DNA of 64,000 bases from Xanthobacteraceae bacterium (GTDB taxonomy: Bacteria > Pseudomonadota > Alphaproteobacteria > Rhizobiales > Xanthobacteraceae): positions 1,426,001 through 1,490,000 of the forward strand of contig JAHBZE010000001.1 of the NCBI GenBank assembly GCA_019635585.1. The letters run 5' to 3'. Under the pieces are notes generated by a model. The model did no database searches, was not told where the DNA came from, and saw only the letters and a program-made list of their open reading frames with translations. The translations under genes were made by a program, and so were the position numbers. Below, piece after piece: positions 37,858-48,257 of the stretch (position 1 is its first letter; every line of letters starts with the position of its first letter).

Positions 37858-39276
37858 ATGCGCGTTACGCTTCGGAAAGCCGGCACGGCTGCGCTCGTGC
37901 TTCTGTTTCTCACGGCCAGCGCGCCGCAGGCTTCCGCTGCGGATATGAACGGCGCGACGCTGGGCCTCGCCTGGGCGCTGCCGTTTGCAGGCATCCTGCT
38001 TTCGATCGCGCTGTTTCCGCTGCTCGCACCGCATTTCTGGGAACATCATTTCGGAAAGATTTCGGCGCTGTGGGCGGCACTGGTAATCGTTCCGGTCGCT
38101 CTCGTGTTCGGCGTGATGCCGGCGGTGCATGTGCTCGCGCATACTGCCTTCCTCGAATACATACCCTTTATTCTTCTGTTGCTCGCGCTCTTCACGGTCG
38201 CGGGCGGCGTCGTCGTTTCAGGCAACCTGCACGGCTCGCCCGCGATGAATACTCTTCTGCTCGCCATTGGCACCGTGCTTGCGAGCATCATCGGCACCAC
38301 TGGCGCTTCGATGGTCATGATCCGCCCGATGATCCGCGCGAACGACGACCGCAAGCACAACGTACATGTGTTCGTGTTCTTCATCTTTCTCGTATCGAAT
38401 ATCGGAGGCTCACTGACGCCGCTCGGCGATCCGCCGCTGTTCCTCGGTTTCCTGCGCGGCGTAGATTTCTTTTGGACGACGACGCATCTACTCCCTGAAA
38501 CGTTGTTCTGCGCGGGGGTGTTGCTCGCGGGATTTTTCCTGCTCGATTCGATCATCTACAGGCGCGAGGGACATCTGCCGAAGGACCCGACGCCGGACAA
38601 GCCGGTGCGCGTGCGCGGCGGCATCAATTTTATCCTGATCGTCATGATCATCGCGGCAATCTTACTCAGCGCGAAGCTCAAGCTCGGCTCGTTCACGCTG
38701 CTCGGCACCGAAATCCAGATCCAGAATCTTCTGCGCGACGTCACCATGATCGTGGTCACGCTCGTATCCTTGTGGCTCACGCCCAAGGCGAGCCACGATG
38801 CGAACGGCTTTTCCTGGGGGCCTATCAAGGAAGTGGCGAAGCTTTTTGCCGGGATTTTCGTGACCATCATCCCGGTGCTCGCGATGCTGCAGGCTGGCAA
38901 GAACGGCGCGTTCGCCCCGCTCGTAGCGCTCGTCACGAATGCGGACGGCAGCGCCAACAACGCCGCCTACTTCTGGCTGACGGGAGGTCTTTCGTCCTTC
39001 CTCGACAACGCACCGACCTATCTCGTGTTCTTCGAGCTAGCGGGCGGCGACCCGAAGCAGTTGATGGCGAGTGGCGCACTGACGCTCGCAGCAATCTCGG
39101 CGGGCGCGGTGTTCATGGGCGCGAACTCTTATATCGGGAACGCGCCGAACTTCATGGTCTATGCGATCGCGCGTAACGGCGGCGTGAAGATGCCGAGCTT
39201 CTTCGGTTACATGCTCTGGTCGGTCTGCGTTCTCGTGCCGCTCTTTATTGTCGCGACCTTCCTGTTCTTCCTTTGA
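37858..39276 (+). CDS. NhaD-type sodium:proton antiporter
   Basis: A 472-residue membrane protein with an N-terminal signal-like segment (1-28) and about 12 hydrophobic segments. The Ion_transporter (ArsB/NhaD) family pattern appears in GTTGASMVMIRPMI, NIGGSLTPLGDPPLFLGF and FLDNAPTYLVFFELAGG. NhaD exchanges Na+ or Li+ for protons at the inner membrane. A GGGGGAGA site precedes the ATG. Its stop abuts the stop of the carboxyltransferase gene on the other strand. Confidence 0.82.
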   Translation: MRVTLRKAGTAALVLLFLTASAPQASAADMNGATLGLAWALPFAGILLSIALFPLLAPHFWEHHFGKISALWAALVIVPVALVFGVMPAVHVLAHTAFLEYIPFILLLLALFTVAGGVVVSGNLHGSPAMNTLLLAIGTVLASIIGTTGASMVMIRPMIRANDDRKHNVHVFVFFIFLVSNIGGSLTPLGDPPLFLGFLRGVDFFWTTTHLLPETLFCAGVLLAGFFLLDSIIYRREGHLPKDPTPDKPVRVRGGINFILIVMIIAAILLSAKLKLGSFTLLGTEIQIQNLLRDVTMIVVTLVSLWLTPKASHDANGFSWGPIKEVAKLFAGIFVTIIPVLAMLQAGKNGAFAPLVALVTNADGSANNAAYFWLTGGLSSFLDNAPTYLVFFELAGGDPKQLMASGALTLAAISAGAVFMGANSYIGNAPNFMVYAIARNGGVKMPSFFGYMLWSVCVLVPLFIVATFLFFL

Positions 39277-40824
39277 TCAGGGACGCATTGGCGATGCGCG
39301 CGGACCGGGCTTGCGCAGTTTTGCCGCGAGATTGGCGAACTCGCAAAGCAAGGGCCGCGTATCGCGCGGATCGATGATCTCTTCTGCCATAAAGGTCTCG
39401 GCGGTGCGAAACGGGGAACGGTAGCGGTTCAGCCGCTCTTCGATTTCGGACAACAGTTGCTTCGGATCGGACGAGGCTTCGAGTTCCGCGCGATAGGCTG
39501 CCTCGATGCCGCCTTCAATCGGCAGCGAGCCCCAGTCGCCCGACGGCCAGGCGTAGCGGTAATGCAGCCGCGTATGGTTCATGTGGCCTGCACCCGCGAC
39601 GCCAAAGCTCTTTCGCACCATGATCGAGCATTGCGGCACTTCACTTTGATACATCGCGGCGAGCGCCTTGGCGCCGAAACGGATCGTGCCCGCCTTCTCT
39701 GCATCGGGACCGATGATGAAGCCCGGCACATCGACGAAATTGACAATCGGCAGATGGAAAGTGTTCGCAAGATCGATGAAGCGCTCGGCTTTCTGCGCCG
39801 CGGCGGCGGTCCAGGCACCGCCATAGAAGAACGGATCGCTCGCGAGTACCGCGACCGGCCAGCCATCGAGCCGCGCCAGTGCGGTGATCGCGGGACCACC
39901 GAATTTGCGGCCCATTTCGAAAAGTGAATCTTGGTCCACGACCGCGTTCAGGATTTTCCGCATGTCATAAACCTTCCGGCGGTCGCGAGGCACGGCGGAA
40001 AGCAGCGCTTCTTCGCGGCGGTTCGGATTGTCCGAAGGCGCGCGGCGTTCCGCGAGTTCATCGACCGACGGCGGCAGATAGGACAAAAACTTTCGAGCCC
40101 GCGCGAAGGCTTCATCTTCGCTCGCGACCACATCGTCGACCGCACCGGCCTTGGCGTGAATATCCGCACCGCCAAGCTCTTCCTTGGTCATCGTGATCCC
40201 GGTGCGCGCGACCACCGGCGGACCCGCAATGAACATCTGCGAAATACCCTTCACCATCACCGAGTAGTGGCTGGAGACGAGCCGCGCGGCGCCAAGCCCC
40301 GCGACCGAGCCCAAGCCCAATGAGACGACCGGGACGGTGCCGAGATTTTTCACGACCCAGTCCCAGCCAGGATTGTGCGCGAGGTACGTATAGCCGAGAA
40401 CTTCGATGGTCTTCACCGAGCCGCCGCCGCCTGTGCCGTCGACGAGACGCACGATCGGCAGGCGTAATTCGTTCGCCATCTGCTCGGCATAGACCTGCTT
40501 CTGCATGATCGCGGCGTCGCCCGCACCACCGCGCACTGTAAAATCGTCACCGCCGACGACGACCGAACGCGCGTCGATCCTGCCGCGGCCGAGCACGAAG
40601 TTCGCAGGCTGGAAATCGATCAACTCACCATTCGCGCCGTATTTCCCCTTGCCCGCGATCGCGCCGACTTCGTGAAACGAATCCTTATCGAGCAGCCGCT
40701 CGATGCGTTCGCGCACCGTGAGCTTGCCGGCGTCGCGATGGCGCTTCACCTTCTCCTCACCGCCCATTTTCCTTGCGAGTTCTTCGCGGCGGCGCAGTTC
40801 TTCGAGTTCTTTTTCCCAGCTCAT
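39277..40824 (-). CDS. Acyl-CoA carboxylase beta (carboxyltransferase) subunit
   Basis: A 515-residue carboxyltransferase with N- and C-terminal crotonase-fold halves: GGDDFTVRGGAGDAAIMQKQ, DGTGGGGSVKT, SLGLGSVAGLGAARL and the second-half FVDVPGFIIGPDAEKAG and SFGVAGAGHM. It transfers carboxyl from biotin to an acyl-CoA (propionyl-CoA is the most common substrate). No biotin carboxylase or biotin carrier gene lies in the window, so the partner must be elsewhere. The start is uncertain between 40824 and 40836; neither has a clear ribosome site. Confidence 0.85.
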   Translation of the reverse strand: MSWEKELEELRRREELARKMGGEEKVKRHRDAGKLTVRERIERLLDKDSFHEVGAIAGKGKYGANGELIDFQPANFVLGRGRIDARSVVVGGDDFTVRGGAGDAAIMQKQVYAEQMANELRLPIVRLVDGTGGGGSVKTIEVLGYTYLAHNPGWDWVVKNLGTVPVVSLGLGSVAGLGAARLVSSHYSVMVKGISQMFIAGPPVVARTGITMTKEELGGADIHAKAGAVDDVVASEDEAFARARKFLSYLPPSVDELAERRAPSDNPNRREEALLSAVPRDRRKVYDMRKILNAVVDQDSLFEMGRKFGGPAITALARLDGWPVAVLASDPFFYGGAWTAAAAQKAERFIDLANTFHLPIVNFVDVPGFIIGPDAEKAGTIRFGAKALAAMYQSEVPQCSIMVRKSFGVAGAGHMNHTRLHYRYAWPSGDWGSLPIEGGIEAAYRAELEASSDPKQLLSEIEERLNRYRSPFRTAETFMAEEIIDPRDTRPLLCEFANLAAKLRKPGPRASPMRP

Positions 40825-40948
40825 GCGAATACCCATCGGCAGCAGAAATGCCGCGCGAGATTACTCATCCGCATCAGGAAAGGAAAATACCCACGCTTCG
40901 CAAGCTCGCGCCGACGGATTCGTTCATTCCGCAGGGCGGGAAGAGGCG

Positions 40949-43201
40949 CTAACTTGCCGCGCGGCGCGGCTCGAATTGGTGCCGCGATTTTTCCTTCGAC
41001 AGGCCGGCAAGCTCGCGCGCTTCGAAGTCATCGACCTCGACCACCTTCGCAACGGCTGCCTCGGCTTCTTCCACGCGTTTGGCCTCGGCGGCGCTGACCA
41101 ACCCGCTTTCTTTCGCGGCTTTCAGTTCGACGCGTTGGTCCTTGAGCCTGCGCAACACATCTTCAACAGCGACCACTTTCCTGAATGCGTCCTCCAGCAG
41201 CCAGACGCCGTCGCCTTCCCGGCCGCCATAAAGACCGGAAGTCAGCCGGTCGCGCGCGGCGGACGGCGACGAGATCAGTTCGGCGCAGGCTTGCGTAAGG
41301 CGGTCCGGCGGCTCACGGCGCGAGCCGAGCGGCAACATCAGCCAGAGAAGTGTTGCCGTGAAACGGCTCGGCATATTCGCGAACACACCATCGAAGGCGC
41401 GATTGATGCGCGCGATGCCGTCCGCCATGCACCAGTCGACAAGCGGCAGATCGCCGTTCTGCCTGCCCTCTTCTTCCCAGCGCTTCAGCACTGCGGACAA
41501 CAGATAAAGCTCGGAAAGAACGTCGCCGAGCCGCGCGGAGATATTCTCCTTGCGTTTTAACGCGCCCCCCATCGTCAAGAGCGCCATGTCGGAGGTCAAC
41601 GCAAAGGCCGCGGCGTAGCGCGAAAGCTGACGATAATGACGTGTAACGGCTCCGGCGTCCGGCGCCGGCGCAAAAATGCCGCCAGTCCAGCTTCGCCATT
41701 TGGCGCGGAAGGCGGTCGCGAAAGTGTGGCCGACATGTTTCCAGAAGGCGCGGTCGAAGGCGTCGAGCGACTCTTTTTCATCCTCGATCTGCAACGCCTC
41801 CATCTCGGAAAGGAGATGCGGATGGCAACGGATCGAGCCCTGCCCGAAAATAATCAGATTACGCGTCAGCGCATTCGCGCCTTCGACGGTGATCCCGACC
41901 GGCGCCGCGCGATAGGCGTTGCCGAGATAATTCAGCGGGCCGTCCATGATCGCCTTGCCGCCATGCACGTCCATCGCGTCGATGATCGCCATGCGCATGC
42001 GGTCGGTCGCATGGTATTTCAGGATCGCAGAGGAAACCGCGAGCTTGCGGCCCTGATCGAGTGCCGCGCATGTGAAGCGCCTTGCAGCGTCCAGCAAATA
42101 GGCGGTCGCCGCGATGCGGCCCAGCATCTGCTGCACGCCTTCGAACTTTCCGACCGGCAAGCCGAACTGCACGCGCACGCGTGCATAGGCGCCGGTCGTG
42201 CGTGCGGCCATCGCGGCACCGGCGGCAGAAAGAGAGGGGAGCGAAATCCCGCGCCCTGCCGCGAGTGCCGCCATCAGCATGCGCCAGCCGTGACCTGCCT
42301 GCTGCTGCCCGCCGATGATGAAGTCGAGCGGAATGAAAACGTCCTTGCCTTCGGTCGGGCCGTTCTGGAAAAACTGGAACGCTGGCAGATGGCGGCGGCC
42401 GGTGGTGACGCCGGGCAGATCGGTCGGGATCAACGCGACGGTGATGCCGATGTCTTTTTTATCGCCGAGCAAGCCATCCGGATCGTAGAGCTTGAAAGCG
42501 AGGCCGAGCACGGTCGCGACGGGACAAAGCGTGATGTAGCGCTTTCTCCAGTTAAGCCGGATGCCGAGCACTTCCTTGCCGTCGAATTTACCGCGGCAGA
42601 CGACGCCGGTGTCGGTCATGGCGGCGGCATCGGAGCCTGCCTGCGCGCTCGTCAGACCGAAGCAGGGAATTTCCTCGCCGGAAGCCAGCCGCGGCAGCCA
42701 ATGGTCGCGCTGCGCGTCGGTACCGAACTGCATCAGCAATTCGCCGGGGCCAAGCGAATTCGGCACCATCACCGTCACCGCGCCGGTGTTCGAGCGCGAC
42801 GAGAGCGTGCGGATCACTTCCGAATGCGCGAAGGCGGAAAAGCCGAGGCCGCCGTATTTCTTTGGAATGATCATGCCGAAGAATTTTTTCTCGCGCATGA
42901 AGCCCCAGACTTCCGGCGGCAGATCGCCCTCTTCCCACGAGATTTTCCACTCGTCGAGCATCCCGCAAAGCTCACGCACCGGACCGTCGAGGAACGCCTG
43001 TTCTTCGGCAGAGAGTTTCGCAGGCGGTGCCTGCATCAGCACGCGCCAGTCTGGATTGCCGGAGAACAGTTCGGCGTCCCACCAGACGTCGCCCGCCTCG
43101 ATAGCCGCGCGCTCCGTCTCCGACATTCTCGGAAGTGCTCGCTTGGCCCAGCGGTGAATGGGTCTGGTCAGGAAATCGCGACGAACGCTGCGTAAAGACA
43201 T
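40949..43201 (-). CDS. Long acyl-CoA dehydrogenase, FadE family
   Basis: A 750-residue FadE-type dehydrogenase; E. coli FadE is about 814. The central ACAD domain (about 75-480) carries MIIPKKYGGLGFSAFAHSEVIRTLSSRSN, CFGLTSAQAGSDAA and DAMDVHGGKAIMDGPLNYLGNAYRA; a FadE-specific C-terminal region follows. It oxidises medium to long acyl-CoA at the inner membrane. ATG at 43201 has GAGAGGG nine bases upstream. It is 77 bases after livF on the same strand, so may be read with that operon. Confidence 0.88.
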   Translation of the reverse strand: MSLRSVRRDFLTRPIHRWAKRALPRMSETERAAIEAGDVWWDAELFSGNPDWRVLMQAPPAKLSAEEQAFLDGPVRELCGMLDEWKISWEEGDLPPEVWGFMREKKFFGMIIPKKYGGLGFSAFAHSEVIRTLSSRSNTGAVTVMVPNSLGPGELLMQFGTDAQRDHWLPRLASGEEIPCFGLTSAQAGSDAAAMTDTGVVCRGKFDGKEVLGIRLNWRKRYITLCPVATVLGLAFKLYDPDGLLGDKKDIGITVALIPTDLPGVTTGRRHLPAFQFFQNGPTEGKDVFIPLDFIIGGQQQAGHGWRMLMAALAAGRGISLPSLSAAGAAMAARTTGAYARVRVQFGLPVGKFEGVQQMLGRIAATAYLLDAARRFTCAALDQGRKLAVSSAILKYHATDRMRMAIIDAMDVHGGKAIMDGPLNYLGNAYRAAPVGITVEGANALTRNLIIFGQGSIRCHPHLLSEMEALQIEDEKESLDAFDRAFWKHVGHTFATAFRAKWRSWTGGIFAPAPDAGAVTRHYRQLSRYAAAFALTSDMALLTMGGALKRKENISARLGDVLSELYLLSAVLKRWEEEGRQNGDLPLVDWCMADGIARINRAFDGVFANMPSRFTATLLWLMLPLGSRREPPDRLTQACAELISSPSAARDRLTSGLYGGREGDGVWLLEDAFRKVVAVEDVLRRLKDQRVELKAAKESGLVSAAEAKRVEEAEAAVAKVVEVDDFEARELAGLSKEKSRHQFEPRRAAS

Positions 43202-43277
43202 GAGACGGCCCTCTCGTTGAGCCTTCAACCGCTTTGCGAGTTCGGAAGTTCCACCCGCGGCGTGCGCGGGTCAATAT

Positions 43278-43987
<710 letters not shown>

Positions 43988-43991
<4 letters not shown>

Positions 43992-44707
43992 AGCGCTTCC
44001 TCCCCGAGATAGCATTCGAGTACTTTCGGATCCTTCGCAATTTCGTCGGGCGTGCCGCGCGAAATGAGTTCGCCGTGGTGAAGCACGATCACGTTGCCGG
44101 AAAGCGCCATCACCGCGCGCATGACGTGTTCGATCAGGAGAATCGTCAGCCCGCGTTTGTTCAGGTCGAGAAGCACGCTCACGATCTGGTCGACTTCGGT
44201 CGGGCGCAGGCCCGCCATAACTTCGTCGAGCAGCAAGAGCTTCGGCTGGGTCGCGAGCGCGCGCGCCACTTCCAGCCGCTTGCGGTCGGGCAAGGTCAGC
44301 GTGGACGCCGGTTGCAGGCGCTTCGGGGCAAGCCCGAGGGTTTCGAGCACTTCGTCGGCCTTGCGGCGCGCGTCGACGATCGAGGACGCCGCGTTCAGCG
44401 CACCGACAACCACGTTATCGAGCACGCTCAAGCCCGCGAAGGGCTTCACGATCTGGAAGGTGCGGCCAATTCCGGCCTTGCAGATTTCGTCCGGGCGGCG
44501 GCCGTCGATGCGCGCGCCGTTCAGCGTGATCGAGCCGGTGTCGGGCTTATAGACGCCGGCGATCAGGTTGAAGCAGGTGGTTTTTCCCGCCCCGTTCGGC
44601 CCGATCAGCGCGACGATCTTTCCTTCCGGCACATCGAAGGTGACGTTCTGCACGGCCTTGAGGCCGCTGAAACTTTTCGAGATGCCGGAGACTTCGAGGA
44701 GCGCCAC
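43988..44707 (-). CDS. livG: ABC importer ATPase LivG (second system)
   Basis: A 239-residue ATPase: Walker [10 protein letters not shown], Walker [12 protein letters not shown] and a signature region [15 protein letters not shown] that departs from LSGGQ, as is common in LivG. GTG at 44707 lies two bases after the livM stop and has GGGGAG eight bases upstream; upstream in-frame ATGs fall inside livM. Confidence 0.92.
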
Positions 44708-44709
44708 GG

Positions 44710-45717
44710 TCAGCTCCCCTCGTTGCCGCGGTCGAGGCCGAGCTTTTTCTTCAGCGTCGGCCATACGCCTTCGGGCAGGAACATCACGACGCCGAGCAGG
44801 CACAGGCCGTAGAACACCTGCTTCACACCGGGCAGGTCGATGCCGAGGCGCAGCATGACTTCGCGCAAGCCTTCCGCAAGCCCGGTAAGGAGAAACGCGC
44901 CGACGATCGGACCGAACAGCGTGCCGATACCGCCAATGATCGGTCCGAGAATAATTTCGATCGAGCGCGAAATATGGAAGACCTGTTCGGGAAACAGGTT
45001 GTTGTAGAAGAACGCGAAGATCACGCCCCCGAGCGAGGTCATCGCCGCCGAAAGCACCACTGCGTACATTTTATAGCGGAAGATATTTATGCCGAGCGCT
45101 TCGGCTGCTTCCGGGCTTTCGCGGATCGCAAGCCAGTAGTAGCCAGCGCGGCTTCTCAGCAGCAGATGACAGATGACGAACGCAATCACCGTCATTGCAA
45201 AGACGATGTAATAGAACATGTGCTGGCTGCCGCGCAGATTTAAGATGTCGTTCTGCGTGTAATTGGCGACCGGCAGGAAGTAGCCGGCAGCGCCGCCGAC
45301 CCAGCTGAAGTGATCAAAACCGATGCGCGCGAATTCCGCGAAGGCGATCGTCAGAATCGCGAAGTAAACGCCGGAAACGCCGAAGCGGAAGGCAAGAAAG
45401 CCGATCACGGCGCCCACCGCGCCCGCGATGATCATCGCAGGTACGAGACCAATCCAGGGGCTGACGCCGAACTTCACATAAAGCGCCGCGGTCACATAGG
45501 CGCCGAGACCGATATAGAGCGCGTGGCCGAGCGAAAGCTGGCCCGCGAAACCCATCATGATATTCCAGCACTGGCCGGCATAAGCGAAATAGAGAATCGT
45601 GATCAGGACGACGAGCAGATAGTCGTTGACGAGGAAAGGCGCCGCGGCGAGCACGACAAAGAACAGCGCAAGCAGCACCAGCGCGCGGCCGGAAACACCG
45701 TCGAACAGAAGTTTCAT
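44710..45717 (-). CDS. livM: ABC importer permease LivM (second system)
   Basis: A 335-residue permease with about nine hydrophobic segments and the LivM pattern [25 protein letters not shown] and [23 protein letters not shown] at 45717 overlaps the livH stop (ATGA). The C-terminal tail [13 protein letters not shown] is short and has no fused ATPase, unlike the third system in this window. Confidence 0.92.
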   Translation of the reverse strand: MKLLFDGVSGRALVLLALFFVVLAAAPFLVNDYLLVVLITILYFAYAGQCWNIMMGFAGQLSLGHALYIGLGAYVTAALYVKFGVSPWIGLVPAMIIAGAVGAVIGFLAFRFGVSGVYFAILTIAFAEFARIGFDHFSWVGGAAGYFLPVANYTQNDILNLRGSQHMFYYIVFAMTVIAFVICHLLLRSRAGYYWLAIRESPEAAEALGINIFRYKMYAVVLSAAMTSLGGVIFAFFYNNLFPEQVFHISRSIEIILGPIIGGIGTLFGPIVGAFLLTGLAEGLREVMLRLGIDLPGVKQVFYGLCLLGVVMFLPEGVWPTLKKKLGLDRGNEGS

Positions 45718-46586
45718 GCCGTTCTCCGTCCCATGATGCCCTGCGGACGGAACAGGAGAATGAGCACGAGAATGGCAAAGGAGAACATCGACTTCGCCGA
45801 GGGCGTGAAGAAGAAACCTCCAAGCGCTTCGGTGAGCCCGATCAGAACGCCGCCGATGATCGCGCCGGGCATCGAGCCGAGACCGCCGGTAATCACGATG
45901 ACGAAGGCAAGCAACGTGTAGGCCGGCCCGATCGCCGGCGTTACGTCGGTGACAATCATTAGCATGGTGCCGGCGGCACCGACGCAAGCAGCACCAATGC
46001 CGAAGGTGAGCGCGTAAAGCCGCTTCACGTTCAGGCCCACGACAAGCGCCCCGTTATAGTTGTCGGCGCAGGCGCGGATCGCCTTGCCGGTCAGCGTGAG
46101 CCGGAAGAAAGCGAACAGAAGCACCGCGACGATCAGTGCCGCGATCGCGGCGTAAACCTTGCCTGCATCGATGATGATGCCGCCAAGATCAAAACTGTCG
46201 AAAGAATAAGAAGTCGTGACGCCCTGCGAGTCCGGACCGAAAATCAGAAGCAGTGCGTTGACGATCACCAGTGCGACCGCAACCAGCAACATGAACTGGC
46301 TATGTTCGGGCCGATTGATGAAGGGATTGATGATCGCGCGCTGCATCAGATAGCCGAGCGCGAACAGCACTGCCGAGATCGGCACCAGCATGACGAACGG
46401 ATCGAGCCCGAGCGCATTGAAGGCAACGATCACAAGATACATCGCGATCGTCATCATCTCGCCGTGCGCGAAATTGACGACGCGCACGACGCCGAAAATC
46501 ACCGAGAGGCCGAGCGCCATCAGGCCGTAAACCAGGCCCGTCAACACGCCGCTGATTGCAATTTTCAGAATGACGTCGGTCGTCAC
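45714..46586 (-). CDS. livH: ABC importer permease LivH (second system)
   Basis: A 290-residue permease: GLMALGLSVIFGVVRVVNFAHGEMMTIAMYLVI near the N-terminus and GKAIRACADNYNGALVVGLNVKRLY in the coupling region. A 76-base gap with an 11-bp hairpin separates it from the binding-protein gene, as is usual where the binding protein is made in excess. Confidence 0.92.
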   Translation of the reverse strand: MTTDVILKIAISGVLTGLVYGLMALGLSVIFGVVRVVNFAHGEMMTIAMYLVIVAFNALGLDPFVMLVPISAVLFALGYLMQRAIINPFINRPEHSQFMLLVAVALVIVNALLLIFGPDSQGVTTSYSFDSFDLGGIIIDAGKVYAAIAALIVAVLLFAFFRLTLTGKAIRACADNYNGALVVGLNVKRLYALTFGIGAACVGAAGTMLMIVTDVTPAIGPAYTLLAFVIVITGGLGSMPGAIIGGVLIGLTEALGGFFFTPSAKSMFSFAILVLILLFRPQGIMGRRTA

Positions 46587-46607
46587 GAACTAACCCTTAG
46601 CAACATT

Positions 46608-46634
46608 GCTCCGGCCGCGGGTGGCGGCCGGAGC
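46608..46634 (-). other. Intra-operon hairpin between binding protein and livH
   Basis: An 11-bp perfect stem GCTCCGGCCGC / GCGGCCGGAGC with a 5-base loop and no U tract on the minus strand. It probably protects the 3' end of the binding-protein message or causes partial termination. Confidence 0.6.
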
Positions 46635-46662
46635 TGTTTTCCGGAGAATGGCAAGCGCCGAT

Positions 46663-47895
46663 TTAGCGCTTGTCGTAAGGCTTCATCGGATGTTCGGGCT
46701 TGGCGTTCGAGGCGGAGGCCGGCGCGATCGTGACGAGCTTGCCGCCGCGATTCTGGATCGCCGAGTTTTTCAGCGCCGCGTTCTGACCCTTGGCGTCGAA
46801 CTGGATACCCGGTCCGGGCGAGACGTTGTCCTTGATGTTCGTCGCGCGGATCGCATCGGCGAGCGCCTTCGGATCGGCGGAGCCGGCACGCTTGTAGGCG
46901 TCGGCCGCCACCAGAAGTGCTTCGAAGGTGTAGACGTGGTTGGTGTTCAGGTTCACGCCCGGATGCGCCTTGGCGAGCGCCGCTTCCAGCGCCTTCGTGA
47001 GCTTTTTGTTCGGGTCGTACCAGGGCACGAAGCTCATCGGACCGTCGGCGAATTTGCCGAGGGTCTTCAGATACTGGTCTTCGTACCATCCCGGGCCCAT
47101 CGACAGCACCGCTTTCGGCGACCAGCGCTGCTTGATCAGTTCGCGGGTGATCAGGATGGCGTCGTTGAGGCGACTGACCATGACCAACGCTTCCGCGCCG
47201 GTAGCTTTGGCCTTCGCGACTTCGACCGAAAGATCGCGCGCGGTGCCGTCATAGGCGATGGTTTCAACGACCTTGTACGGCGTTTCGGGGAACTTACCCA
47301 TTACCGCGGTGAAGCCCTTCTGCATCGCCGTGCCGAAGGTATCGTTCACATGCATGAATACCGCGGTCTTCGGCGCGTTGCCGGTCGCCTTGAAGATCTC
47401 GATCTGGTTCTCGAAAGCGTCGGACAAAATGCGGCCGGCAACCGGGAAGTTGCGGAACACGAATTTGTAGCCCTGCTCCGTGATCGGTGGAGCCGCGGCG
47501 ATGTTGATGACGTAGGGAATGCCTTTCTGCTCCGCCACCTGCGCGATCGCGGTCGACTGGCCGGAATCGAACGCGCCAACAAGCAACTGCGCGCCTTCGT
47601 TGATGAGGCGCTCCGCGCGGGCGCGGGCAACTTCGACGTTGGTTTCGGTGTCGCCGTTCATGATCTGGAGCGCGGGCAGCTTCAGATCCTTGAGCAGACC
47701 AGCGGTGACGTCGACGCCACGCTGGCAGTCCTGGCCGATACCGGCCTGTGCGCCGGAGCGCGGCAGCAACACGCCGACCTTGAGCGGCGCGCCTTGCGCC
47801 GAAATGATGTTGAAGGGCGCGGTACCGGCAACGATGCCAGCTGCGCCGAGGCCCGCGGTGAATGTGCGGCGCGTAACCCGAGTCTTGGAAGCCAT
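46663..47895 (-). CDS. ABC substrate-binding protein with Tat signal (second system)
   Basis: A 410-residue Peripla_BP_6 protein. The N-terminus TRVTRRTFTAGLGAAGIVAG has twin arginines at 9-10, so Tat export is likely; cleavage is expected near ISA/QG (32-33). The mature start GAPLKVGVLLPRSGAQAGIGQD is typical. GGGAGGAAATT precedes the ATG at 47895. It is transcribed away from the third importer across a 362-base gap. The ligand is unknown; aromatic acids are plausible next to box and abm genes. Confidence 0.9.
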   Translation of the reverse strand: MASKTRVTRRTFTAGLGAAGIVAGTAPFNIISAQGAPLKVGVLLPRSGAQAGIGQDCQRGVDVTAGLLKDLKLPALQIMNGDTETNVEVARARAERLINEGAQLLVGAFDSGQSTAIAQVAEQKGIPYVINIAAAPPITEQGYKFVFRNFPVAGRILSDAFENQIEIFKATGNAPKTAVFMHVNDTFGTAMQKGFTAVMGKFPETPYKVVETIAYDGTARDLSVEVAKAKATGAEALVMVSRLNDAILITRELIKQRWSPKAVLSMGPGWYEDQYLKTLGKFADGPMSFVPWYDPNKKLTKALEAALAKAHPGVNLNTNHVYTFEALLVAADAYKRAGSADPKALADAIRATNIKDNVSPGPGIQFDAKGQNAALKNSAIQNRGGKLVTIAPASASNAKPEHPMKPYDKR

Positions 47896-48257
47896 TTGAA
47901 TTTCCTCCCCTTGGCTTTGTTTTTTGTAGTCTGCCCCTGACACGAGGCGATTGTCGATCATTATATCACATTACAATCGCGGGCGGTGGCGTAAAGCGCC
48001 CGTTAGGTCGTTATGAATTATAATACATTTGGTTATGCCCTCCGCAATCTCGCGCTGCACAGTAGAATTTCCGGGATGCAGGCCGGGCCGCGCAGCGCCG
48101 ATTTTTGAAGCGCTTCCAGAAACCTGCTTGCCGCTGCCGCCGCACGCCTCCATACTTGAAGCCAGCTGGGATCGAATAAACGAGAAAGGCTGCCGGTGCC
48201 GAAGAGCGGCGCGGCGGCGCGAAACTCGCGGCGATTGCCAGACAGGGAGGAGATAAC
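47896..48257. promoter_or_regulatory. Divergent promoter region of the second and third ABC importers
   Basis: A 362-base gap between two binding-protein genes. Perfect -10 hexamers occur on both strands: TATAAT on minus at 47960-47965 and TATAAT on plus at 48019-48024. No matching TTGACA is present, which suggests activator control or weak promoters. TGAATTATAATACA (48014-48027) over the plus -10 resembles the BoxR-type sites further right. Confidence 0.5.

Noticed and set aside
39274-39279. TGATCA formed by the two convergent stop codons of the antiporter and carboxyltransferase genes
   Set aside because: A chance palindrome from two abutting TGA stops; too short to call a site and no stem around it.
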